Assembly: GCA_947652605.1 (NCBI GenBank)
Contig: OX393576.1
Span: forward strand, 18,874,575 to 18,938,574
Reading direction: 5' to 3'
Source of the DNA: Elmis aenea
Taxonomy: Eukaryota; Arthropoda; Insecta; Coleoptera; Elmidae
DNA: 64,000 nucleotides
Shown: piece after piece, positions 19,779 through 30,909 of the stretch
How positions within the stretch are numbered: the first letter of the stretch is position 1
Layout: each line of letters begins with the position of its first letter
Made by a program: the position numbers and the translations under genes
Notes under the pieces: generated by a model
What the model was told of the DNA's origin: nothing
Database searches by the model: none
What the model saw: the letters and a program-made list of their open reading frames with translations, nothing else

Positions 19779-22054
19779 AAAAGTAGTTTAAGTAATGAAG
19801 AATATAATAAAAAACCAGAAAATTCATGTTATATTACCAAAATTTGATTAAAATGAATATGTAGCACCTCAAAAACTAAGCCATGCGATAAAGATCTTTG
19901 TCTTAAAAATAAATACAAAAGTTCAAATTTCTTTTAAAAAGAATTTTTAAATAAAAATTTAAATTGAATGTTGTTAAGTCCTAAACATTAACGCGAACTT
20001 TTGAACATGGTGAATATAAAATTTTACGAAGTAACTAAGCTGCTATCGTTTATGTTTATTGCAATAACTGCGCAATGACATAATTTTGTTAATTCGTTAA
20101 ATTAAGCTTAAAAATATTTAACTTAAAATAATTAGCAGATTCCAAAATTTCTTACCACATTGACTGTAACATGTAAAAATACATTTTATGTTCTAAAAAT
20201 ACTGTAAACTAAATTTATCTATCATGACGGTTAATTTATTATTACAGTTTATTTTATTGGAAATTGCAAAGTTTGTGTAATTTTTGCGCCAATAAATTTG
20301 TAAATCCTTTGGTGAACACTTTTCAACCATATTTTATCTTCAAACGAACCGGTGTAGACAGACTTTTTATATACCCCGTATGTAACTGTTTTGTAAAATT
20401 AGGTAAACTTTCAGTTTTTCTTTTAAAACTCATAATAAAAGGTTTAAATAACAAGATTTTCTACCCTTTTCTGCCTGTGAATACATTTATATATTCATAC
20501 ATCGCCTTTTACATATTTTATACAGCCCGACACTATTTTCTTGCTCACAAATATATCCGATTACAAAATTCACAAAGATCACAAAATTATGCCTACCCCA
20601 GTTTATATAAACATTTGTCAACTCATGAATGCATGAAATATTCATTCATACAAATTTTAATTGAAAATTTACATGACTTAAATTTTGCCATTGTTGTCTA
20701 ATGTACCCTGACGCGTTAATTTAGCCTGCAGTGTCTTTGTTTATTGTCGTAAAATAGATTTAAAAGGGTGTTTTCTCGATTCCCGAAATGAAATGCGTTT
20801 ACTGGAACTTAGTCGTTCGTTAATTACATTAAAGTCTTTGTTATTGTACCTAACTAACGAATCTTTGTAGATTCAAAAAGTTAATAATTGAATGCCTTTG
20901 CTGTAAAACTTTAATTAAAAACTTCATAGAGATAAACTTTTATTTTATAATTATGTTTCCAATGCTTTAACACTTGAAACATTTTATCAAGACAACTCTT
21001 AATTTCATCAACACATTTTATAATTGTTTTTACAAAATTAAATTACATTATTTATCTTTCACTACGTGCATTTTTAAGTTACGTTACATAAATTATGTAC
21101 AGAATGTTACGTAATTACATCAATCAATTTTCATTTTATTAAGAAAAGTTTCCATAACACATGTGCCAAAATCGTTCCTAGGGGAACTAAAATGCTTCCG
21201 AAAGAGGGCTTGATCGTTCAAACGCAGGGGGATAAGATTTAGCATATTCTTTACTGCTAGATAGTACTTCTATAAATTACTACTGCAATAAAATTATTCA
21301 AATCAGTAGCAGTAGCCAAACTGAAACATTGTTTCTAGTAATGAATTTTTAATTACGCCTGCCCATTACACTTTTATATTCCTTTACTAGCTGCAAAAAA
21401 AATTAGACTAATTAGCGCTCTTGCACAATATTAATAAAGAAATATTTTTGTTTCAAAATAAAAGAATAACTTATTTCGTTCTTTTGTTTTTTTTTTGCAC
21501 CTTAAATAATACAATTTGCAACGAACAGCGAAAACCATTATTATGCAGAACATAATTCATTGTAAAATAACATTCCAAAGCTTTATGAATTGGATGCAAT
21601 TAAACTATAAAGTCGTGAAATTACAACTTATGATTTTATAATAAATTTTATCACAACACAACCCAGCAGGTTGCAAAACCACTGCATCCAAACAATAAAA
21701 CAAGTTTTTGCTTGACAATGTTACCATACAATCGGGAAATTTGTTTCTGACACTTCTCATTACGTTAACGCTAAATTTACTGTATCGTTTTTGTTAGTTG
21801 GTATGGTATTGATTAGTTACTTACTATTAGTTATTATATCGTTACAATTTTGGCGATAAATATTAATTAAACAATATAAATCGGTTTAAATTAAAATCAC
21901 TTATCTTTTTGATAAACGATTTCATTTCGAAGTGCAATTAATACCAGTTTCAGAACTAAGAATAACTAATTACCCTTTCAAGATGTTCTAGTAAATAGAA
22001 ACAAAAATTTAGCTTAAGGACAAAAAATAGGAAACCAACACACACCAACATATA
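19779..22054. other. 2.3-kb AT-rich stretch without recognised features
   Basis: No repeat ends or protein motifs were recognised. It contains the 145-codon ORF at 20264-20701, described separately. Confidence 0.4.
20264..20701 (+). other. unrecognised 145-codon ORF, probably by chance
   Basis: One of the longer ORFs in the window. The predicted protein is rich in Phe, Ile, Tyr, Asn and Lys, as expected of AT-rich random sequence. It has no motif that I recognise, no signal peptide pattern, and only diffuse hydrophobic stretches (for example IKGLNNKIFYPFLPVNTFIY). No splice context or neighbours support it. Confidence 0.15.
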
Positions 22055-22554
22055 CAGTGTGTAAAAAAAGTAACGCAACGGATCAATCTCGTCTTGTGAC
22101 AACTTTACAAAAAAGTCTTAAACAAAAGTTGTTTGTGGTTATTTACTACATGACCTTAAATTATTTTTAACTATACAGTGTTTTGTTTTTGCGCAACGAT
22201 ACGCCACTTTGTTTTTTTAAATAGAACACCCAGTATATCTATAATTTTTAGATGTAAGATTTAATTCTCTTTCAAACTTATATAGGTTTTATATTTCTAA
22301 AATCAGTCGTTTTTGAGTTATTTAAGTTTTTATAAAAATATTGACAGAAACAGGAGTCTAGAAAAATAATGATATTTCACAACTTGACTGTCAGAGCGAA
22401 TTCCTTTGAAACTTTGTAGGACAATAGTGTCATAGTGATTTTTGACTAAATACAATTTTAAAATAATAGAGAGGGTGTTCCTTATGCCCGGTCCATTTAG
22501 TCAAACTTCAAACACGAATAAGTCAGTTTTTTTTTTAATGGAACCCCCGATATA

Positions 22555-22932
22555 CAGCGTGTCCAGTGTCAAATGAAGTACATGGGTATCTCGGAAACCC
22601 TTGGAAATACAAAATTGGTTAAATGGGGAAAAAGTTGGGCAATAACATGCGCAACAATAATCTAGTTTTACATTTTTAATAACTCATCCTGTTACGTAAT
22701 TACCTACACGATGAAAACGAAGAAAGTACATTTTCTTAAAACCTCCATATTACCTTTATTTGAAAAGATTTGTGCGCCAAATTTTCAGGATCGGAGAAGC
22801 AACTAATAAGGACTTTAAAAGTGACAATAAAAAGATTCTAGGCCTACTATGTTTCGCGCTTTCATAACCAACTTTTGTATTTCTAACGGTTTCCGAGATA
22901 CCTATGTACATCATTTTAAACTGGACACCCTG
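22555..22932. mobile_element. nested inverted-repeat MITE (CAGCGTGTCCAGT / CAGGGTGTCCAGT ends)
   Basis: A 378-bp element has an inverted repeat of about 70 bp: CAGCGTGTCCAGTGTCAAAT, then GGTATCTCGGAAACC shared by both arms. TA precedes the left end; the right flank is TT, so the target duplication is degenerate. The ORF at 22756-22974 lies across the right arm and is spurious. Confidence 0.7.
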
Positions 22933-22980
22933 TTTATTTTTACATTTTCTTACTAATAATGTAACTATTTTCAAAAACTA

Positions 22981-23080
22981 TTAGGCCCATTATGTCTAAA
23001 ATCAGTATTTCTCGAGTTATTGCGGTTTTCTTGATAATTTCCGGATACAAACACAATATTTAACAGCATTAAACTAGTAA
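22981..23080. repeat. dispersed repeat shared in inverse orientation with 42150-42250
   Basis: Both places contain GCAATAACTCGAGAAATACT (one as its complement) and neighbouring TTATCAAG.AAACC and TTAATGCTGTTAAATATTG-type segments, about 100-130 bp in all at roughly 85% identity by eye. Probably parts of two copies of one old MITE. Confidence 0.6.
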
Positions 23081-23273
23081 GATTTGGAAATACCTGGAAA
23101 ATTTGTTTTGAATGTACAATACAATTATATTTTGATCTTTAAACTGAAAGATTTGTCAGATTATAAATTTAGGGGGAATAAAACGTCTATAAAAATTAAA
23201 GTTTGATCTACATAAAAGAGTTTTATTTTACAGGCTAATATGATCCGTTACGTTACTGTTTGTACATACTGTA

Positions 23274-24504
23274 TTTAAGTGCATCAAAACATAAAAACAC
23301 AAAAAAAATTGCATTAATGAAGTAGAAGGTTATATTCAAGACAAAAATTGAAATAAGTTGTACCTACAGATCAAAATTCCTTAAAACTAAATCAATTCAG
23401 TTTTAGATTTTTAGATGAAAGTCGTTACCAAAAATGACAGCCAGCATTAAATAGATAAATAAATTAAGTATTAAAACTGGTTTTGCATTCGACAAAAAAT
23501 TCTTTGTAAAAAAATTAGTGATATTTAATTTTTAAATGTAATTTTGCATAACATGTAGTTTTTACTTCCACACAAATCTTTACTACAGCAGTGTTCGGAT
23601 GATGCAATTAACACGGACTCTTTATTAGTAGGTCATGAAGATCTACGGCGGTCAGAAGTTGTGTTTTGTTTTATTGACTGTCATTATTATTTTACCGTTT
23701 TTTTGACCCAGAAAACGTCAAATATTCGTTATTTGAATGTTCTGTACAATATTTGTATTCTAGTCAAACAAATACCTACATATTAATTAACTGTTGATCA
23801 AATAACATGTTACGTATTAATTATAAACCAAAATGAAACACAGGTGTAGTTGAACGGTCATAAAAGGTAATTTAGCGAAACAGTCTGTCAATGTCTAGGT
23901 TTCTAGATTATGTCAGTATGTTATTATGTAGTGTTTGTGAGACGGTGTATACAAGGGCGGCGAGAGACGTCGTCGGGTCCGGGGGGAAAAGCGTATATGG
24001 GCCTTAAATTCACTCCTAAATACTTAGCTACTTTTATTCCATTTAACCAACCTTGCAATTTCATTATTTACGGAGATAGCATTACTGCCACATGGAAAAA
24101 TTAACCACCCTGTATTTTTCGTAGCATGCTCGACTTTCTTATAAATCATACACAGAATGTTCTTTCAAATTTAAGGCTTAACATAGGGATCTTGCTAATA
24201 TAAAAAGCTAAAAAGTTGGTTGCCTTGGAACACAGATGCGTAATTTGACGCTAAATAAGAATCTGAAAAAAATATGCGCCAGCATTATTTGTGCAGAAGT
24301 TATTCAACAAAACGAAATTAATTGATTTTCGTTTCTTTTGTTTTATTTCCTTTTATGTTGAGATATTGAAATACACTTTTTTAGAGCAACGTTTTATTTC
24401 CTACACCCCGATCTAATTATAGTATATTTTACAAGTGATTTAATCTCGAGTCGTAAATGCTATTTTTTCTACAAAATTAAAATTATATTATAGAACGAAA
24501 GTTA
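23274..24504. other. gene-free stretch with two partial element ends
   Basis: 23954-23990 (GGCGGCGAGAGACGTCGTCGG) resembles the left end of the hAT-like MITE at 695. 24025-24112 ends CCACCCTGTA and, read inversely, matches 32796-32880 (both have ATGTGGCA.TA.TGCTATCTCC in the same order), so they are solo copies of one CAGGGTG-type end. No coding was recognised. Confidence 0.45.
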
Positions 24505-24990
24505 TGCCGAATTTACATTGGTATAGTAGCTAAAGCAAGTTACTAAATCAAGTAGCTAAATTTAGCTACTTGCAACGTGTAGACACTTTTGTTTAGTACT
24601 TGCGCAAGTAAACAATTTAGTGATTAGTAATTTCTATTTACTTGCGCAAGTGACCTGACCTGCGCTTCCTTTTTAAACGTCACTGTCAAGTGCGCTTAAC
24701 GTGTGTAAAAAGTGTAAAAAGAAAAAATATGGCACTAGTACGTTGGGGTGAAGATACCACAATTAAATTTTTCTTATCACCCCGTACCATTTCCAATAAT
24801 TCTTCGCTCAAATTTTCAATACATGTTTTGACTGATAAGCGGACTATCGCACGATAGTCCATTTCTGTCAGTTTACTAAACAACTTCACTAAATTGTGTG
24901 ACGCATAATTTAGCTACTTGATTTAGTAACTTGCTTTAGCTACTTGCTTTAGTTACTTGCATAAGCTACTATACCAATGTAAATTAGGCA
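24505..24990. mobile_element. PIF/Harbinger-like MITE with TTA target duplication
   Basis: A 486-bp element is flanked by TTA (24502-24504, 24991-24993). Both ends read TGCC(G/T)AATTTACATTGGTA inward, followed by arrays of the words GTAGCTAAAGCAAGTTACTA and variants (AAGTAGC / TTTAGCTAC), so the inverted arms extend beyond 60 bp. A 3-bp TTA or TAA duplication is the hallmark of the PIF/Harbinger superfamily. The interior holds a short frame starting at ATG 24729 (next entry). Confidence 0.75.
24729..24857 (+). pseudogene. possible start of a Harbinger accessory Myb/MADF-like protein
   Basis: The frame begins MALVRWGEDTTIKFFLSPRT and stops after about 42 codons. The first 14 residues resemble the start of the Myb/trihelix or MADF-like DNA-binding protein encoded by Harbinger elements ('RW.E..TIKF...Y'). 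Downstream similarity stops, which would fit an internal deletion fused to the 3' region. The evidence is a short match only. Confidence 0.25.
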
Positions 24991-24993
24991 TTA

Positions 24994-26689
24994 ATGTAAA
25001 CGAACTAAATGACAATAAATTATTATGTATTAAGTATTGATTAATCATTTCATTTCCATAGCGACACCGCCACACTGACATTGACATAAATAAAGTTATA
25101 ACCTACAAACGAAATATATTTAATATTAATTTTTATACCATTCTTAGGCTTTTATATAAAATGCTACATTAAAATTTAACTATTTGATAAAAATATTAAC
25201 GCAATCTCACTTTATTATGAGTTGAAGCTAAAAAAAAAGTAAATTTTACAATTTCATTTTGACATTGACATTATTTTCGCCACTAGAGACGAAAGTAAAA
25301 CTTTCATGTCGGGTAGGCAGTGAGAAAATGAAAACTTTCATATACATGAGGGAAAAAAGTATTTTGTCACACGTTTTCTCTGTTCAAACCATTATCAATT
25401 TTATATGGGTACCATATTAGTATTCTACACTAAAAGAAGTGCTGAAAATTAAGATTATAGCGATATAGCACGTTTATAAAAATGTAATATTGCCGTAAAT
25501 GAAATAACAATAAATAACTAGTTTTTTAGGAACATAAATGCCGTGAAAAACAAACTACAATTAAAACGTAATAAAATACTAAATACTGTAATGAAAGATC
25601 TGTTTGAAAACAAAAAAAGAAAAACTTGACTGTCGCTTTTGTAAAATAAATGCCTTTGTGTGAAATATTTTATTTTCCAAAATATAGAGTTATAATTAAT
25701 TAAAATGCTACCCAAGTCTTAATATATTCAAAATAGTAAACCTATGAATAATTAAGTATTATGGAATGCCACAAGAACAACATAAAATTTTTGCAAGTCT
25801 GACTTTTGTCAGTTTTAATGATATGCCGTTGTTTTATTTCGAAAATAAAGATGGAATGTGTTTCGTGGCGTCGAAAGACAGCAATAATAAATCGAGTTTA
25901 CGTAACCTTACTACAAGAAAATGTAATTTTCCGTTATCTAATTACGTCGACAGCAATATAAATGCATAAAAGTTTAAATTAGATTTTCATATTATAACAT
26001 TACAGTGAACAATAAAATTTTGGTTATTCTGTTCCTCCATTAGTTTTTTAACGTTGTAAGAAAAATTGCGCGATTGTAATCTAATTTATTTTTTAAATAT
26101 TTCGTATAGCACTGATAATCACATACGAGGTAAAGCGAAAAATTAAATGTACCTTCTTTCACTAAAAGTTGGCAATATGGCCTGGAACATCTTTATCAGT
26201 CCCTGAATTGTTTACATAAACAATCTTACTGCAGATTTAAAAAAAAAAAAATTGGGTTTCGAAAATATTTATAAAGTCTGCGAAATACGCTTTGTTAAAA
26301 AAAATATATCGCGGGACTACAGGAGTCTCAATTTGTGTCTTTTTTGTGGCATTCTACTTTACCTGTAGCGTTATTTTTAGTTTGAATTTATTTTGAAACA
26401 AATAATACCGCATTATTAAAAGCATAAAGTCGGGTACGTTTTTCATTATATAAAATACAAATTTATCATGTATGTTAGTATACGTATAAACAAATAAACG
26501 TCCACTTTATATACAGTGTAAAAATGTCCCTAACGTTTATTTAACGCTTATGTTTAACAAATACAACCTAGATTTTTAAAGTTTATGGCATAATTGTAAA
26601 AACAAGCATGAGTAGTTCTTTTAAAGTTAAATACGAAAACTACTTCTTACTTTTGAAATACAGGAAAACTACGTTAGAATCATGAAACT
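24994..26689. other. 1.7-kb AT-rich stretch, nothing recognised
   Basis: Small ORFs at 25518-25715 and 25766-25969 have no recognisable motif. No clear repeat ends. Confidence 0.4.
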
Positions 26690-27480
26690 TTATTTATTAT
26701 TTAAAGGAATGTCCTTCAACGTCAATGGATTCTTGAAGCGGATTTTTTAAAGATGGAAGGCTTCGCCCCATTTACTTTTAGAAGTCAAAATACTCTCTTA
26801 TAGCAACAAAAATTTCTTCCTGTGACATGAACAAATGACTACGAACAAGGTTTTTTTAAGTTGAAAATACCCAGAAGTCGCACAATGCGAAATTATGGGA
26901 GTACGGCAGATGGTGAGTCGTCTTTAAACACTCATATTCTGCTTTCTGATCCGTCGGGACACGTAAAATAATATTTAGGTTTTGTCTTTAGTTATAATTT
27001 AAGAAATAATGCCATCGTGAAGCAATTTAAGAGTTTATCTGTTGATTGTAACATGTTCCGCATCAATACAATATGAGGGACAGCTTTCCTCAAGCGTAAC
27101 TCTGCAGAAAGGATTTTATGTTCACCTGTGGATCCAATACCAAGGACAATGTTCATCGTTTGGTAAGTACAGCAATTATCATCGATAATCATTTTCCTAA
27201 CAGCGAACATATTTTCTGGAACTACCGCTGAGCAAGGCCTTCCTCAGTGTTACTTATCAAAAGGAGAGCCGGGACCCTTTCGGTGTCCCGCAAACCATTG
27301 ATTTACAGTGTCCCAAGGAGGAGCTTCACTTGCAAAGACCAACTATAGGCGCTGCACGCATTGTTTTTCAGAGAATTCTTCTTTAAAAACATAAAAAATC
27401 ATCTGCTTTTGTACTTCACGACGCTCTGAATCCAAAATTAAAATAAAATGTATGCATGGGAATTGCTGCTCGCATATTTA
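26690..27480 (-). pseudogene. mariner-like transposase relic, internally deleted
   Basis: Reading leftward: a degraded N-terminus around 27400-27300 (EEFSEKQCVQRL), then PPWDTVNQWFAGHRKGPGSP (like 'S..TV..WF..F..G'), GRPCSA, PENMFAVRKMIIDDNCCTYQ, NIVLGIGSTGEHKILSAELR and LRKAVPHIVL. This is the paired helix-turn-helix region of a mariner transposase ('GRP....PENI..VR.LI..D...TY..I...L.IGS....IL...L..RK...R.VPH.L'). A second block near 26863-26930 reads HHLPYSHNFALCDFWVF, the 'PPYSPDLAPCDFWLFP' motif with the third catalytic Asp. The stretch with the first two catalytic Asp residues is absent. Stops and frameshifts occur throughout. Terminal repeats were not located. Confidence 0.6.
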
Positions 27481-28614
27481 AACGGATGAAACCCCTTTTA
27501 CTCGACTTAGGGAGCACCGATTTCAACGATTTTATTCTAAAGATGAGCAACTGAGGTAAATAGAGTTACAGATGTAATAGAGATTTTACTTACATTAATA
27601 CCGACATTCGACGGACGCGAAATAAATATTTTGCAAACCAAGCAGTTTTCCAGTATCTCAATAATGACGGAATGGCCCTCGTATTTTGTCTAATTCTCTA
27701 AAAAAAAGCAAGCATCCCGAACAGGGTAAGTTATATTAACTGTTAAACAAATGTTTTAGCATTTATCGCAATAAAGACCTCATGATTAGCAACCAATCTA
27801 ATACAAAGTGTACACACGAAGACAAAGATAAATTGAACTAGTTACCGTTTATTCAGAATTTAGTGAAGATATGCGTTACTCCGTGTCACGCTAAGGAACA
27901 TAAGCCTCCTGGGTATACTAAGTATCTTGTGCTGTTATTTATAATCTAAACCGCGATAGGTCTTGGGGAAACAAAATGTTATTAATACCTACATTTATCT
28001 TTAATATTATCAATTTATTAAATCGGATTAGCGTTGAATCAGTTTGCGTCAAATTGTTTTTAAATCAAAGATGGACTAAATACAAAAAAAAAGGAATTGA
28101 AAGGAATTGAAAGGAATATAATTATATGCATCGTTAGGAACAATATGATTACACAATCAAAAGTACGTTTAAAATTTATCTATAAAATATCCCACTTATT
28201 TTAATTAACTTTTTATCAACGTGCTAAAGATACGTTAATTATGTTGTAGACTAATTAAGGAAAGCGGCGTAGAAAAGTTTGGAGCCTTTATGTTAATATT
28301 GGCTCATAAATTTGACCTAAAAACCGAGACTGACGGTGCACACAAACAGGTTAAAGCATAGGAAGGTTCAAAAGACAAATAGGAGAATTAAAAAATCCAG
28401 TTAATTGCGCACTTTGAAATTATATTAATTTGAAAACAGCATCAACTGTTAAATATAAACATTAAACCTTATTTTAAACACAAACAAGTATTTAACATTT
28501 GTGTATTATTATGTCATTTTATGAAATTTTAAAAAATCATACAATTTTAAATTCACAAACTTTCACTTAGTCAAAAATATCATTAAAAACGCGACCGATA
28601 ATAAAATAATTGTT
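27481..28614. other. 1.1-kb AT-rich stretch, nothing recognised
   Basis: Apart from a (GGAATTGAAA)-like triplication near 28091-28120 (AAAGGAATTGAAAGGAATTG), no structure was seen. Confidence 0.4.
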
Positions 28615-29115
28615 AAATGGTGTGGTCCCAAAATGACTTTCGCCGTACATTGTGTGTTTGTGATTATAAACAGTTTTTAATTATCCTCATGTTTGAAAAT
28701 GACGGACGTCAAAGTGACAAAACAGCGTAAATGACGTTTCATACAAGTGTTTACCAAGGATAGTAAACTATTATGGTGCCTTTCCACGTGAGAGTAAACT
28801 ACTCTCGATAGCAGCGTCGCCAAGGATACAGCCAATCGCGAGTTACTCTCAGGGGCTGTATCCTTGGCGACGCTGCTATCGAGAGTAGTTTACTCTCACG
28901 TGGAAAGGCACCATTAGGATGACCCATCCGACGAAATTCATCATATTAATGACGAAACAGTGTTTTTAATGACGTCAGCTGTGACGTCCTACAAATGTTA
29001 TTAATAAAGTGACAAATGTGTCATATGTCACACATGTATAAAACGTTCGGGTGTATGTAAATCAACCCATTTGGTGTACGGGAAACCTTATCTTATTAGG
29101 CAAACGAATGAAAAA
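28615..29115 (+). repeat. dispersed composite repeat 'A', copy 1 (host of the palindrome)
   Basis: Copy 1 of a repeat family that also occurs at 31225-31615, 37690-38000 and 38295-38700. Shared landmarks are GGTGTGG(T/C)C at the start, GATAGTAAACTATTAGGATG across the palindrome insertion, a TGACGTCA site (28970-28977), GTGTCATATGTCACACATGT, and TCAACCCATTTGG near the end. No coding. The ends and superfamily are undetermined. Confidence 0.65.
28774..28913. mobile_element. 140-bp perfect palindromic MITE with TTA target duplication
   Basis: The arms 28774-28833 and 28854-28913 are exact inverse complements over all 60 bases, starting TGGTGCCTTTCCACGTGAGA, with a 20-nt loop. The direct repeat TTA flanks it (28771-28773, 28914-28916). 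The related repeat copy at 37876-37893 has the uninterrupted target AAACTATTAGGATGG, showing the empty site with a single TTA. This supports a PIF/Harbinger-type transposition event. Zero mismatches between arms suggests a recent insertion or arm homogenisation. Non-coding. Confidence 0.9.
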
Positions 29116-30012
29116 AAACTTATTTAGTAAAAAAATGTTTCTTGGTAAGATATTTAATAAAAGTCATACCTACTACCTATACATGGGTGGAAATTTTCTG
29201 CTAACAGTTTATGGTTTTCACTAAACTCTCTTAAAAGTAGTAAAATTATAACACATGATGACCAAAATTTTGTTCCATTTTTCAGTAATATAGGATTGCT
29301 AAACAATTTTTTAATTTAACGTCTTAATAATTTTAAATAGTCAAAAAAATCTATCTGGTGTAAAGTGGATCGAACAAATTTGGCTTGTGGCCGTGTAAGG
29401 TAAATAGAGTGGGTATTTAGCATTTCTTAATCCATGACTGTTGTAGGTGTTCTTCTTTTGGAAATCTATGATCCGTGATGTTTTGGCCTTTAATTTTTTC
29501 ACTGTTATTAGTGCAATTCGCCACAGAGCAACCTCTACTTCCTCTTAATGTATTCATGGTTTAACTCAAACACGATACCGTTTATTAGGGTGAAAATTTT
29601 AATTAATTTCTTGTAATATGTTTGTTTTACAATAAAGTACAATACACAAGCTTTTAAAACTGCTGTTGCATCAAAAATACATCATGTTTTTAAGACAGTT
29701 GCAGGGACAATGAATAAAAACCATGTATAAAAGATCAACAAAGCCAAAACATTACAAGAAAAAAATTCGCATCCTTATGAGTAAAAAAAATAATATCTTT
29801 ATATCGTTGCAGCAATAACGCTACATATGAATTGCGTAGGTTTTTATGTGGCATATTATAAAAGACCAATTAAGAGCGGTCTCAGTTTTGTAAGTATAAA
29901 GCTATGTTAAACATTAAAAATCATTACTTACGATTAAAATCTGTAAAGCTTATAAATACGCACCCTATGAATAATGTTTTTGACATGTCAAAATTTAAAT
30001 GTCATCTATATA
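29116..30012. other. gene-free AT-rich stretch
   Basis: Nothing was recognised up to the TA-flanked transposon that starts at 30013. Confidence 0.4.
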
Positions 30013-30907
30013 CAGGGTGGGGCACGGGAACCAAGTGTTTTTGAAATAAGCTTAAAATCATTATTTTTTGCTTAAAAAAAAATTCATTGGTAGAATAACA
30101 TTTGTGAGAACATAGCATTTCATAATTATGAACCGAAAATTACATCTAACAAGTGATGTCCGTTTACGTTGACGCATTGTTTATGGTGTTCACAAGAATT
30201 GGCCGCCACTTTTTCCAGCAGGTCTCCGTTGATTTGTTGACGGATCGCTTTCTTTAATTCATCTAATGTACGGGACTTGACCTCGTAGACACGTGACTGG
30301 AGGAACCCCCATAGAAAAAAAATCGCATGTGGATAGATCAGGGGACCGAGGGGGCCATAAAACGTCGCCAAATCTTGAAATGAGACGGTGGCGAAGAATT
30401 GTCATTGAAGCTCTGACAGTGTGTGCCATGGCTTCATCTTGCTGAAACCACAAAAGTTGACAATCAATCCCTCTAATGTAAGGTGCAGCTGAATGTCTTC
30501 GAGCAGAGCGGCCTAGGCTTCACAGTACCGCTTGTCTGACCCTTTCAACGTTCTCTGGAGTACGCACAGTAAGTTGGGGGCCGGGCGCTTTCTTTTTCAT
30601 TATTGAGCTTCTTGCTCGAAGATTGTTTACCCAACGTAAAAATTTGTCATGCGTGGCGCAGATTCATTTCTATGATTATTGAATCTGCGGCAAAACTGAC
30701 GCTGAACCGCGGTAACAGAATCGTCACTAATAACAAAATAATCATATGCGAACATGCGGTGTTCTAGCGTCCACGGTTCCATGTTAGTAACTGATAATAA
30801 AATGCTTTGAGCCAAGGAATTGAATGACACCTGTCACACGACGCTCCCTTTCTTAATGGTCGAGTACTAATCAATCAAAAAACACTTGGTTCTCGTGCCC
30901 CACCCTG
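30013..30907 (-). mobile_element. Tc1/mariner-superfamily element with intact ends and broken transposase
   Basis: An 895-bp element starts CAGGGTGGGGCACGGGAACC and ends with the inverse; the inverted repeats run about 35 bp with one or two mismatches. TA flanks both sides (30011-30012, 30908-30909). It carries a decayed DUF4817-type transposase on the minus strand (next entry). It shows that the CAGGGTG terminus shared by many MITEs here belongs to elements with this transposase type. Confidence 0.85.
30126..30782 (-). pseudogene. DUF4817-type DDE transposase, internally deleted and frameshifted
   Basis: The likely start is the ATG at 30780-30782 (MEPWTLEHRMFAYDYFVISD), the helix-turn-helix N-terminus, followed by DSVTAVQRQFCRRFNNHRNE. 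Next comes the linker block TVRTPENVERVRQAVL (about 30575-30525) with an in-frame stop, then SLGRSARRHSA. The sequence then jumps to the second catalytic block LLWFQQDEAMAHTVRASM (about 30460-30410), so the section containing the first catalytic Asp is deleted. The rest reads HRLISRFGDVLWPPRSPDLS and TCDFF; after a one-base slip near 30310-30320 it continues FLQSRVYEVKSRTLDELKKA to a C-terminus with VNVNGHHLLDVIF. Family motifs: 'QQDGATAHT', 'WPPRSPDLS.CDFFLWGYLK..VY'. It cannot be active. Confidence 0.8.
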
Positions 30908-30909
30908 TA

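Larger units (their letters stand above)
22055..23271. mobile_element. TA-flanked element with CAGTGTGTAAAAAAAGTAAC ends
   Basis: The left end CAGTGTGTAAAAAAAGTAAC continues GCAACGGATCA and is mirrored at the right end (TGATCCGTTACGTTACTG... to 23271). TA flanks both sides (22053-22054, 23272-23273). The inverted repeat is about 32 bp with several mismatches. Inside lie a nested MITE (22555-22932) and further words such as AGAACACCCAGTATATC near 22225 and GAGAGGGTGTTCC near 22471 that look like worn MITE ends. The segment 22981-23080 is shared, inverted, with 42150-42250. Confidence 0.65.

Noticed and set aside
20264..20701. 145-codon ORF as a real gene
   Set aside because: AT-driven residue composition, no motif, no regulatory or splice context; ORFs of this size arise by chance in a window this large.
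24505..24990. CRISPR-like array of AGTAGCTAAAG words
   Set aside because: The words are unequal, unspaced and symmetrically inverted, and the context is a TTA-flanked MITE in a eukaryotic genome.
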